Source of the DNA: Streptomyces sp. SLBN-118
GTDB lineage: Bacteria; Actinomycetota; Actinomycetes; Streptomycetales; Streptomycetaceae
DNA length: 64,000 bases
Direction of reading: 5' to 3'
Assembly: GCF_006715635.1 (NCBI RefSeq)
Contig: NZ_VFNP01000002.1
Span: forward strand, 620,001-684,000
A program made the position numbers and the translations under genes. The stretch's first letter is position 1. The number at the start of each line of letters is the position of its first letter. The notes under the pieces were generated by a model that saw only the letters and a program-made list of their open reading frames with translations, ran no database searches and had not been told where the DNA came from. This document shows positions 41,513 to 49,333 of the stretch, one piece after another.

Positions 41513-42318
41513 AGGTCGTTCTGTTCTGTGGCGGTTACGGGATGCGGATGCGGAGCGGTGCCGCAGACGACGTCCCCAAGCCCATGGCGATGGTCGGCCC
41601 CAGGCCGCTGATCTGGCATGTCATGCGCTACTACGCGCACTTCGGGCACACGGAGTTCATCCTGTGTCTCGGGTACGGGGCCCATCACATCAAGAACTTC
41701 TTCCTCAACTACGAGGAGACGACGTCCAACGACTTCGTGCTGCGGGGCGGGCGGACCGAGCTGCTGTCCACCGACATCTCGGACTGGACGATCACGTTCG
41801 CGCAGACCGGCGTCGAGTCGCCGATCGGGGAGCGGCTGCGCCGGGTGCGGCACCACCTGGACGGCGACGAGATGTTCCTCGCCAACTACGCCGACGTGCT
41901 CACCGACGCCCCACTGCCGGAGATGATCGACACCTTCGCCCGGCGCGACGCCGGTGCGTCGATGATGGTGGTGCCGCCGCAGTCCTCGTTCCACTGCGTG
42001 GACCTGGGCGAGGACGGCCTGGTGGGTGGCATCACCGCGGTGAGCGAACTGCCCCTGTGGGAGAACGGCGGCTACTTCGTGCTCCGGCAGGAGATCTTCG
42101 ACCACATCCCGGAGAACGGGGACCTGGTCGCCGACGGATGTGCCCAACTGGCCAAGCGCGGACGGCTGGTGGCGCACCAGCACCGCGGCTTCTGGAAGCC
42201 GACCGACACTGTGAAGGAGCGGGCCGCGCTCGACGACTCCTACGCCCGGGGCGACCGCCCGTGGGCCGTATGGGAACGGGACGGCGCGGGGGCGAGCGCC
42301 GGAACGAGGACCTCGTGA
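41509..42318 (+). CDS. rfbF: Glucose-1-phosphate cytidylyltransferase-like nucleotidyltransferase
   Basis: A 269-residue nucleotidyltransferase. VVLFCGGYGMRMRSGAADDVPKPMAMVG is the signature loop plus the catalytic Lys, GYGAHHIKNFFLNY and the FANYAD Asp motif follow, and PPQSSFHCVDLG and NGGYFVLRQEIFDHI match RfbF enzymes. It makes CDP-glucose (or another CDP-sugar) from CTP and a sugar 1-phosphate. The length is close to the family's 255-260. No CDP-glucose 4,6-dehydratase follows, which is unusual. The next genes are a PIG-L deacetylase (GTGA overlap) and a different SDR. Confidence 0.88.
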   Translation: MKVVLFCGGYGMRMRSGAADDVPKPMAMVGPRPLIWHVMRYYAHFGHTEFILCLGYGAHHIKNFFLNYEETTSNDFVLRGGRTELLSTDISDWTITFAQTGVESPIGERLRRVRHHLDGDEMFLANYADVLTDAPLPEMIDTFARRDAGASMMVVPPQSSFHCVDLGEDGLVGGITAVSELPLWENGGYFVLRQEIFDHIPENGDLVADGCAQLAKRGRLVAHQHRGFWKPTDTVKERAALDDSYARGDRPWAVWERDGAGASAGTRTS

Positions 42319-42962
42319 TCCGGCTCGGGGCCGGGCGCCTGGACCGGATCGTCGCGGTGGGCGCGCACTGCGACGACATCGCCATCGGCGCGGGCGGCAC
42401 GCTGCTGACGATGTGCCTCGCGCGGCCGGGTATCCGTGTCGACGCGCTGGTGCTCTCCGGCGGCGGCAGCGAGCGGGAGCAGGAGGAGCAGGCCGCGCTC
42501 GCCGCCTTCTGCCCGGACGCAGACCTGCGGCTGACCGTGCACAAGCTGCCGGACGGCCGGCTGCCCGCGCACTGGGAAGAGGCCAAGGCCGCGGTCGAGG
42601 AACTGCGCGCGGGGACCGAGCCGGATCTCGTGCTGGCCCCGCGCACCGATGACGCGCACCAGGATCACCGCGGTCTGGCGAAGCTGATGACCACCGCGTT
42701 CCGCGACCACTTGTTGCTCGGCTACGAGATCGTCAAGTGGGACGGCGATCTCGGCCGTCCATCGGCGTACCAGCCGCTGTCACCGGAGATCGCCGAACGG
42801 AAGGTGCGGCTGCTGCAGGAGCACTACCCCTCGCAGCGGCACCGGCCCTGGTACGACCGGGAAGCCTTCCTCGGGCTGGCCCGGATCCGCGGCATCGAAT
42901 GCCACGCGCGCTACGCCGAGGCGTTCGCCGTCACCAAACTCACTCTCAACCTGGGGGAATGA
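42315..42962 (+). CDS. PIG-L family (LmbE-like) deacetylase
   Basis: A 215-residue protein starting at GTG 42315 inside the preceding stop. VAVGAHCDDIAIGAGGTLL (about 13-31) holds the zinc-binding His and Asp-Asp pair (HxDD), and LAPRTDDAHQDHRGLAKL gives the further His ligand. The family removes N-acetyl groups from amino-sugar conjugates (mycothiol, GPI precursors). Here it would free an amino group on a polymer sugar or nucleotide sugar, perhaps with the class III aminotransferase further down. The actual substrate is not known. Confidence 0.87.
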   Translation: MIRLGAGRLDRIVAVGAHCDDIAIGAGGTLLTMCLARPGIRVDALVLSGGGSEREQEEQAALAAFCPDADLRLTVHKLPDGRLPAHWEEAKAAVEELRAGTEPDLVLAPRTDDAHQDHRGLAKLMTTAFRDHLLLGYEIVKWDGDLGRPSAYQPLSPEIAERKVRLLQEHYPSQRHRPWYDREAFLGLARIRGIECHARYAEAFAVTKLTLNLGE

Positions 42963-42965
42963 ACC

Positions 42966-44030
42966 TTGCGCGTACTGCTGACCGGGCACCAGGGCTACCT
43001 GGGCACCGTGATGGCCCCGATCCTCGCGGCCGCCGGGCACGAGGTCGTCGGTCTTGACGCCGGACTGTTCGCCGACTGCGTGCTGGGCCCGACGCCCGCC
43101 GACCCTCCCCCAGTCGGCGCTGGCGCGCCTGTGGGCGGTGCCCCCACGGGCCACCGGATGGACCTGCGGGACATCACGGCCGAACATGTGGCCGGGGTGG
43201 ACGCCGTGATCCACCTGGCCGCGCTGTCCAACGACCCGCTGGGATCGCTGGCGCCGCAGCTCACCTACGACATCAACCACCACGCGTCCGTGCGGCTGGC
43301 CCAACTGGCCCGCGACGCCGGAGTGCGGCGCTTCCTGTACGCGTCGACCTGCTCTGTCTACGGCGCCGCCGGCGGCGACGAACTGGTGACTGAGGACGCC
43401 CCCCTGCGCCCGGTGACGCCCTACGCGGAGTCCAAGGTGCGGGTGGAGGACGACCTGCACGCCCTGTCCGACGGCGACTTCAGCCCGGTGTACATGCGCA
43501 ACGCCACCGCGTTCGGCTACTCACCCCGGCTGCGCGCCGACATCGTGCTGAACAACCTGGTGGGCCACGCGCTCCTGTCCGGCGAGGTGCTCGTGCTCTC
43601 CGACGGCACCCCCTGGCGCCCGCTGGTGCACGCCGCCGACATCGCACGGGCCTTCACGGCCGCGCTCACCGCGCCGCGGGACGCGGTGCACGACCGGGCC
43701 TTCAACATCGGCAGCGAGACCAACAACGTCACGGTCGCCGAGATCGCCGAGCAGGTCGCCGAGGCGGTGTCCGGCTCCAAGGTGGTGATCACCGGGGAGA
43801 CCGGTGCCGATCCGCGGTCGTACCGGGTGGACTTCTCCCGTTTCCGCGCCGCAGTGCCCGGCTTCGACTGCGAGTGGACCGTGAAGCAGGGCGCGCTCGA
43901 ACTCGCCGACGCCTACCGCAAACACGGGATGACCCGGGAGGACTTCGAGCGACGCTTCACCCGGCTGGCCGTGCTGCGCGCGGCGTCCGACGCCGGCACC
44001 GTCGACGACACCCTGCGGTGGCGCCGATGA
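42966..44030 (+). CDS. NAD(P)-dependent epimerase/dehydratase (extended SDR)
   Basis: A 354-residue extended SDR with a TTG start at 42966. VLLTGHQGYLGTVMAPIL is the NAD-binding motif, YASTCSVYGAA gives the catalytic Ser/Thr region, and PYAESKVRVEDD gives the YxxxK pair. FNIGSETNNVTVAEIAEQV is the substrate-binding segment. Between residues 44 and 62 (ADPPPVGAGAPVGGAPTGHR) there is a Pro/Gly/Ala stretch absent from the fold, encoded by a repeat-like DNA insert at 43103-43146. The enzyme probably epimerises or dehydrates the CDP-sugar of the cassette, but it lacks the wording typical of CDP-glucose 4,6-dehydratase. Confidence 0.85.
   Translation: MRVLLTGHQGYLGTVMAPILAAAGHEVVGLDAGLFADCVLGPTPADPPPVGAGAPVGGAPTGHRMDLRDITAEHVAGVDAVIHLAALSNDPLGSLAPQLTYDINHHASVRLAQLARDAGVRRFLYASTCSVYGAAGGDELVTEDAPLRPVTPYAESKVRVEDDLHALSDGDFSPVYMRNATAFGYSPRLRADIVLNNLVGHALLSGEVLVLSDGTPWRPLVHAADIARAFTAALTAPRDAVHDRAFNIGSETNNVTVAEIAEQVAEAVSGSKVVITGETGADPRSYRVDFSRFRAAVPGFDCEWTVKQGALELADAYRKHGMTREDFERRFTRLAVLRAASDAGTVDDTLRWRR
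43103..43146. repeat. Streptomyces-type small GC-rich repeat inserted in frame in the SDR gene
   Basis: The segment begins CCCTCCCCCAG and ends GGTGCCCCCAC, the two borders seen in small repeats scattered between Streptomyces genes. Here it lies inside a coding region and adds a Pro/Gly/Ala-rich peptide without breaking the frame. The identification as a repeat family is from pattern memory. Confidence 0.45.
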
Positions 44031-45301
44031 CCACGGCCGGCGACGAGATGTACGAGCTGGTGGAGCGGCTGTACCCGCTGTGCCGGAGCATCACCGGCGA
44101 CGGTGTGCGCGCCACCCTGGACATCGTCGGCGAGTATGTCCCGCTGCAGGTGCACGAGGTACCGACCGGGACCCAGGTGCTCGACTGGACGGTGCCGCAG
44201 GAGTGGAACATCCGGGACGCGTACATCGCCGACACCGCCGGCAGGCGGGTCGTCGACTTCGCAGCGTCCAGCCTGCACGTGCTCGGCTACAGCGTGCCGG
44301 TGTCGGCGACCATACCGCTGGCCGAGCTGCGTGGTCACCTGCACACCCTGCCGGACCACCCGGCCTGGGTGCCGTACCGCACCAGCTACTACAAGCCGGA
44401 GTGGGGGTTCTGCCTGGCCCAGGAGACCCTGGACGCGATGCCGGACGGCGAGTACGAGGTGCGCATCGACTCCACGCTCGCCGACGGCCATCTCACCTAC
44501 GCCGAGCACGTGGTCCCCGGGCAGGTCGCCGACGAGGTGATCGTCTCCTGCCACGTCTGCCACCCGTCGCTGGCCAACGACAACCTGGCCGGCATCGCGG
44601 TGGCCACGTTCCTGGCCCGGGCGCTGGCCGAGCAGACGCCGTACTACACCTACCGGTTCATCTTCGCGCCCGGCACCATCGGGGCGATCACCTGGCTGGC
44701 CCGCAACGCGGAGCGGGTGGAACGGGTCAAGCACGGGCTTGTGCTGGCCTGCGCCGGCGACTTGGGCCAACTGACGTACAAGCAGAGCAGGCGCGGTGAC
44801 GCGGAGATCGACCGGGTGATGCGGCATGTGCTGGACGCCTCCGAACGCGCGCACCGCATAGCCGAGTTCACTCCGTACGGCTACGACGAGCGGCAGTTCT
44901 GCTCGCCCGGGTTCGATCTCGGCGTGGGCTCGCTCAGCCGGACCCCGTACGCCGGGTACCCCGAGTACCACACCTCGGCGGACAACCTGGACTTCGTCTC
45001 CCCGGAGGCGATGGCGGACACTCTCGCCGTCTGCCGCGAGGCATTCGCCGTGCTCGACCGCAACCGGCGGTACGTCAATCTCAGCCCCTACGGCGAACCA
45101 CAGCTGGGCCGACGCGGGTTGTACGACTCGCTCGGCGGCCGCAGCGACGCGAAGCAGGCCCAGATGGCCATGCTCTGGGTGCTCAGCCTCTCCGACGGCG
45201 AGCACAGTCTGCTGGACGTGGCCGAGCGGTCCGGGCTGCCCTTCGACACCGTCGCCGCCGCGGCCGGCGCCCTGTGCGGCGCCGAATTGATCAAGGCATG
45301 A
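44027..45301 (+). CDS. DUF4910 protein with M28-like aminopeptidase fold
   Basis: A 424-residue protein starting at ATG 44027 (ATGA overlap). LYPLCRSITGDGVRATLDIV is the family's opening. VIVSCHVCHPSLANDNLAG supplies the His/Asp zinc-ligand motif of M28 peptidases and FIFAPGTIGAITWLARN follows. GYPEYHTSADNLDFVSPEAM gives the second His. The last 60 residues (LSLSDGEHSLLDVAERSGLP) form a winged-helix-like tail. The family is found in polysaccharide and nucleotide-sugar loci and is functionally uncharacterised. With the SDR, deacetylase and transferase genes it may deacylate an N-acylated sugar rather than a peptide. That is inference. Confidence 0.82.
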   Translation: MTTAGDEMYELVERLYPLCRSITGDGVRATLDIVGEYVPLQVHEVPTGTQVLDWTVPQEWNIRDAYIADTAGRRVVDFAASSLHVLGYSVPVSATIPLAELRGHLHTLPDHPAWVPYRTSYYKPEWGFCLAQETLDAMPDGEYEVRIDSTLADGHLTYAEHVVPGQVADEVIVSCHVCHPSLANDNLAGIAVATFLARALAEQTPYYTYRFIFAPGTIGAITWLARNAERVERVKHGLVLACAGDLGQLTYKQSRRGDAEIDRVMRHVLDASERAHRIAEFTPYGYDERQFCSPGFDLGVGSLSRTPYAGYPEYHTSADNLDFVSPEAMADTLAVCREAFAVLDRNRRYVNLSPYGEPQLGRRGLYDSLGGRSDAKQAQMAMLWVLSLSDGEHSLLDVAERSGLPFDTVAAAAGALCGAELIKA

Positions 45302-46605
45302 CGCCGGTGACCACCGAGGGGGAGAATCCGCAGACAACGGCGACACCGGCCGGGTCCGCCAAGCGGGCTCTCGTCGGCCGGCTGTCCTGGGGGGTGGCCG
45401 ACCAGGCGGCCTCCAGCGTGAGCAACTTCGCGGTGGGCATCTATGTGGCCCGCTCGCTGGGGGTGACCGCGTTCGGCGTGTTCAGCCTCGCCTGGGTGAC
45501 GTACGGCGTGGTGCTCAACGTCTCCCGCGGGCTGGCGACCGATCCGCTCACGGTGCGCTTCAGCGGCGTGCCGGACGCGGCCCGGCGCGGGGCAGTGGGC
45601 CGGTCGACGGGCACCGCACTCGGCGTCGGCGCCGCCCTCGGCGCGGTGTGTCTGCTGGCCGGGCTCGGCCTCGGCGGCCGGCTGGGGCCCGCGTTCGCCG
45701 CCCTCGGTATCATGTTGCCGGGGCTGCTGCTCCAGGACGCCTGGCGGTACTCGTTCTTCGCCGCCGGCACCGGGCGGAAGGCGTTTTTCAACGACGTCAT
45801 GTGGGGTGTCGCGCTCGTCCCGGCCATGGTGGTGGCCGCCCGTGTGGGCAGTGTGGCCGCCTTCGTGCTCGCCTGGGGCGCGTCAGCCACGGTGGCCGCG
45901 GGCTACGGCTACATCCAGTCCGGCATCCGGCCCCGGATGGCCGGGGCGCGCGGGTGGCTGCGCGAGCAGCGCGATCTCGGCTACCGGTACCTGGTCGAGA
46001 ACGTCAGCCTCAGTGGCGCGAGCCAGTTGCGGGCGTACGGGCTCGGCGCGATCGTCGGGGTCGGCGCGGTGGGCGCGGTTCGGGGCGCCGAGCTACTGCT
46101 CGGCCCCTTCCTGGCCGTGCTCATGGGGCTTTCGCTTGTCACCGTCCCGGAGGCGGCACGGGTACTGCGGCAGGCCCCGCATCAACTGGGCAGGTTCTGC
46201 CTGCTCCTCGGCGGGGGGCAGGCCGTCGGCGCGCTGCTGTGGGGCGGGGCGCTGCTGCTGATGCCCGGCCGGCTCGGCGAGATGGTGCTCGGCGACGTCT
46301 GGCACTCCGCCTCGCAGCTCATCGTGCCGATCAGCCTCGGTGTCGCCGGCGCGGGCCTCGGCACCGGCGCGGCGGCCGGGCTGCGCGCGCTCGGCGCGGC
46401 CCGGCGCAGCCTGCGCTGCCAGTTGTTCGCCTCCGCGTGCTACGTCGGCGGCGGCCTCGGCGGTGCGGCCGCAGCCGGCGCGGTCGGCTCGGCCTGGGGC
46501 GTCGCCGCCGCGACCGTCAGCGGCTCGGCCCTCTGGTGGCTGCAACTGCGGTCCGCCCTGCGCGAGCACGCTCAAGAACCGATCCGCGAAGTGAGGACGT
46601 CATGA
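45298..46605 (+). CDS. Polysaccharide flippase (Wzx/MATE-like)
   Basis: A 435-residue membrane protein with about twelve hydrophobic segments. It begins SWGVADQAASSVSNFAVGIY and VARSLGVTAFGVFSLAW, the usual start of O-antigen/teichoic-acid flippases. Basic residues concentrate on cytosolic loops (GIRPRMAGARGWLREQRDLG). It would move the undecaprenyl-linked repeat unit across the membrane, feeding the Wzy-like polymerase at 37.8 kb. It starts with an ATGA overlap to the DUF4910 gene and ends with one to the next glycosyltransferase. Confidence 0.85.
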   Translation: MTPVTTEGENPQTTATPAGSAKRALVGRLSWGVADQAASSVSNFAVGIYVARSLGVTAFGVFSLAWVTYGVVLNVSRGLATDPLTVRFSGVPDAARRGAVGRSTGTALGVGAALGAVCLLAGLGLGGRLGPAFAALGIMLPGLLLQDAWRYSFFAAGTGRKAFFNDVMWGVALVPAMVVAARVGSVAAFVLAWGASATVAAGYGYIQSGIRPRMAGARGWLREQRDLGYRYLVENVSLSGASQLRAYGLGAIVGVGAVGAVRGAELLLGPFLAVLMGLSLVTVPEAARVLRQAPHQLGRFCLLLGGGQAVGALLWGGALLLMPGRLGEMVLGDVWHSASQLIVPISLGVAGAGLGTGAAAGLRALGAARRSLRCQLFASACYVGGGLGGAAAAGAVGSAWGVAAATVSGSALWWLQLRSALREHAQEPIREVRTS

Positions 46606-47549
46606 CTGCGCAACCCAGGCTGAGCATCGGCCTGCCCGTGTACAACGGCGAGGAATACCTGGCCGAGTCGCTCGACGCCCTGCTCGGCCAGACCTACGAG
46701 GACTTCGAGCTCGTCATCTCCGACAACGCCTCGGCCGACGGGACCCAGGACATCTGCCGGAAGTACGCCGCGAAGGACTCCCGCATCCGCTACCTCCGGC
46801 TGTCCCGGAACATCGGTGCCACGCCGAACCACAACCATGTGTTCGCCGAGTCCCGCGGCGAGCTGTTCAAGTGGGCCTCGCACGACGACCTGTACGGCCG
46901 GGAGCTGCTGCGGGTCTGCGTGGAGGCGCTGGACGAGCGGCCGGAGATGATCCTCGCGCACACCGGCCAGGCGGTCATCGACGGCGACGGCAAGGTGAAG
47001 GTCCCGTACGAGTACGGGCTCGCCACCGACTCGCCGCACGCGCCGGAGCGCTTCCGCAGTCTGCTGTTCGAGACCGGTGGCGACGACTTCTACGGGGTGT
47101 TCCGGGCCGACAGACTGCGCCGGGTGAAGCCGATGGACAGCTACCACCACGCGGACCGCACCTACGTCGCCGAGATCACCCTGCACGGCCCCTTCCACCA
47201 GGTCCCCGAACTCCTGTACTTCCGCCGCGACCACCCCACCCGCGCCGAGCGGGCGAACCCGTCCAAGCGTTCCCGGTGCGTCAACCTGGACCCGCGCCGG
47301 GCGGGGCTGCTGCACCCGACGCCGCGGCTGCTCGCCGAGTACGTCTGGGGCTTCGCCTCCGCGATCCGGCGGGCCCCGCTGTCCCCGGCCGACCGGCGCG
47401 CGTGCTACCGCCACCTGGCCGCGTGGATGACCAGCCGGGTCCGGCCGGGCGCCGGTGAGCGGGTCGAGGACCGTGCCCCCGTCGACCCGGCCAAGCCGAC
47501 CGTCTCCGTCGACGCCCTGGTCGCCGGACGCGAGGGGAGGCGGCCATGA
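46602..47549 (+). CDS. Glycosyltransferase family 2
   Basis: A 315-residue GT-A enzyme. LSIGLPVYNGEEYLAESLDA opens the fold, LVISDNASADGTQDICRKYA binds the nucleotide, and RNIGATPNHNHVF with WASHDDLYGRELL provides the DxD-equivalent (SHDD). The C-terminal part resembles GT2 enzymes of capsule loci. It adds a sugar to the repeat unit in the cytoplasm; the donor is unknown. ATGA overlaps on both sides show tight coupling with the flippase and the pyruvyl transferase. Confidence 0.88.
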   Translation: MTAQPRLSIGLPVYNGEEYLAESLDALLGQTYEDFELVISDNASADGTQDICRKYAAKDSRIRYLRLSRNIGATPNHNHVFAESRGELFKWASHDDLYGRELLRVCVEALDERPEMILAHTGQAVIDGDGKVKVPYEYGLATDSPHAPERFRSLLFETGGDDFYGVFRADRLRRVKPMDSYHHADRTYVAEITLHGPFHQVPELLYFRRDHPTRAERANPSKRSRCVNLDPRRAGLLHPTPRLLAEYVWGFASAIRRAPLSPADRRACYRHLAAWMTSRVRPGAGERVEDRAPVDPAKPTVSVDALVAGREGRRP

Positions 47550-48778
47550 CGCCCGCGAAGGAGACTGAGCTGCGCGTAGGGGTGTTCGGGCTGCTCGGCT
47601 CCGGCAACCTCGGCAACGACGGGTCACTCGAGGCCGTGCTCGGCTACCTCCGGGACAGGCACCCGGAGGCGGCCGTGGACGCGCTGTGCGGCGGAGCCGA
47701 GGCCGTTACGGCCCGGTTCCGGATCCCTGCGACGCGGCTGCACTGGTACCGCGGGGAGTACCGGACCGCCTCGCGTGCGGGCGCGATCGCGGGGAAGGGT
47801 CTGGGCAAACTCGTCGACGTCTTCCGCACCGCTGCCTGGGTGCGCCGGCACGACGTGGTGATCGTGCCGGGCATGGGCGTCCTGGAGGCCACGCTGCCGC
47901 TGCGGCCGTGGGGCTTCCCGTACTCGCTGTTCCTGCTCTGCGCATCCGGCCGGCTGCTTCGCACCCGAGTCGCGCTGGTCAGCGTCGGTGCCGCCGAGAT
48001 CGGCAACCGGCCGACCCGGACCCTGGTGCGCTGGTCGGCGAGGCTGGCCGCGTACCGCTCGTACCGGGACACCCAGTCCCGTGACGCGATGCGGGCGATG
48101 GGCGTGAACACCGCGCGCGACGAGGTCTACCCCGACCTCGCGTTCGCCCTGCCGACGCCGCCTGCGGGCGCGCCCTCGGGACCGCCCGGCCCGGTGTGCG
48201 TCGGCGTCATGGACTTCCACGGTGGCAACGACGACCGCGATCGGGCCGAGGAGATATTCCGGCGCTACCTCGACGGGACGATCCGGTTCGTCCGCACGCT
48301 GGTCGAGGAGGGCAGGCCGGTCCGGCTGCTCACCGGCGACAGGTGCGACGAGTCGGTGGTCGCCGCGATCCTCGACGCGGTGGGCTCGCCGCTGGTCACC
48401 GCCGCCGAACCGGCCGCGCTGGCCGACCTGATGAAGGAGATGGCGGCTGCCGACACCGTGGTGGCGGTCCGGTACCACAACCTGATCTGCGCGCTGAAGA
48501 CCGGCACGCCGGTGCTCGCCCTCAGCTATGCGGCGAAGAGTGACGCGCTCATGGCGCAGATGGGGCTCGGCGCGTACTGCCACCCGGCGCGCGAGGTCGA
48601 CGCCGGCAAACTCCTCGAACAGTTCAGGTCGCTGGAGAAGCGATCGGCTGAGCTGCGGCAGACCCTCATCGAGCGGAACCTGGCCGCCGCCCGGCGCCTG
48701 GAGCACCAGTTCACCGCCTTGACCGCGGCCGTGTTCCCGGCGGCCGACCACGCCCACGCCCTGCGGGAGGCTCCATGA
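47546..48778 (+). CDS. Polysaccharide pyruvyl transferase
   Basis: A 410-residue member of the polysaccharide pyruvyl transferase family. GVFGLLGSGNLGNDGSLEAV at the N-terminus is its glycine-rich start. PVCVGVMDFHGGNDDRDRAE marks the second domain. VAVRYHNLICALKTGTPVLALSYAAKSDALM carries the conserved RxHNL region. It transfers pyruvate from phosphoenolpyruvate to sugar hydroxyls, making an acidic ketal on the polymer. The polymer would thus carry negative charge from both uronate (if not amidated) and pyruvate. Confidence 0.87.
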   Translation: MTPAKETELRVGVFGLLGSGNLGNDGSLEAVLGYLRDRHPEAAVDALCGGAEAVTARFRIPATRLHWYRGEYRTASRAGAIAGKGLGKLVDVFRTAAWVRRHDVVIVPGMGVLEATLPLRPWGFPYSLFLLCASGRLLRTRVALVSVGAAEIGNRPTRTLVRWSARLAAYRSYRDTQSRDAMRAMGVNTARDEVYPDLAFALPTPPAGAPSGPPGPVCVGVMDFHGGNDDRDRAEEIFRRYLDGTIRFVRTLVEEGRPVRLLTGDRCDESVVAAILDAVGSPLVTAAEPAALADLMKEMAAADTVVAVRYHNLICALKTGTPVLALSYAAKSDALMAQMGLGAYCHPAREVDAGKLLEQFRSLEKRSAELRQTLIERNLAAARRLEHQFTALTAAVFPAADHAHALREAP

Positions 48779-49326
48779 AAGCGACCGAAGTCCCGGCGAT
48801 CGCGGGCGCGTACCTCTTCGAGCCGACGCCGTACGCCGACGAGCGCGGCTTCTTCTGCCGCACCTTCGACGCCGACGTGGTCCGCTCGGTGGGCCTCGAC
48901 CCGGACGCCTTCGTTCAGGACAGCCTGTCCCGCTCGGTCCGGGGCGTGCTGCGCGGCCTGCACCTGCGCTCCGGCGCCGGCGAGGCCAAGCTGGTGCGGT
49001 GCTCGTACGGGGGGATCTTCGACGTCGTCGTGGACCTGCGGAAGGACTCGCCGACCTACCGCAACCTGGCCTTCTTCGAGCTGTCCGGCGAGAGGCAGGT
49101 GACCCTTTACATCCCGGCGGGGTGCGCGCACGGCTTCCAGGCGCTGACCGAAACCGCCGACATCTCGTACCGGATCGACCGCCCGCACGATCCGGCCGAG
49201 GACGTGACGATCGCGTTCGACGACCCGGACCTCGCCATTGACTGGCCGCTGCCGGTCACGTCGATGTCCCAGCGGGACCGGGAGGCGCCGAGCCTCGCCG
49301 AGGTCCTGAAGCAAATAGAGAGTTGA
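48775..49326 (+). CDS. RmlC-like dTDP-4-dehydrorhamnose 3,5-epimerase family protein
   Basis: A 183-residue cupin of RmlC size. RSVRGVLRGLHLRSG gives the catalytic His. AKLVRCSYGGIFDVVVDLRK provides the Lys and Asp region, IPAGCAHGFQALTETADISYRID gives the second His and the Tyr. All active-site positions of a 3,5- (or 3-) epimerase are there. No RmlA, RmlB or RmlD is near, so the substrate is probably the 4-keto sugar of the CDP cassette rather than dTDP-rhamnose. It is coupled upstream by ATGA and followed after 7 bases by the aminotransferase. Confidence 0.87.
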   Translation: MKATEVPAIAGAYLFEPTPYADERGFFCRTFDADVVRSVGLDPDAFVQDSLSRSVRGVLRGLHLRSGAGEAKLVRCSYGGIFDVVVDLRKDSPTYRNLAFFELSGERQVTLYIPAGCAHGFQALTETADISYRIDRPHDPAEDVTIAFDDPDLAIDWPLPVTSMSQRDREAPSLAEVLKQIES

Positions 49327-49333
49327 GGTTGGC

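Noticed and set aside
48775..49326. dTDP-rhamnose RmlC
   Set aside because: Active site is complete, but rmlA, rmlB and rmlD are absent. Assigned only to the epimerase family.
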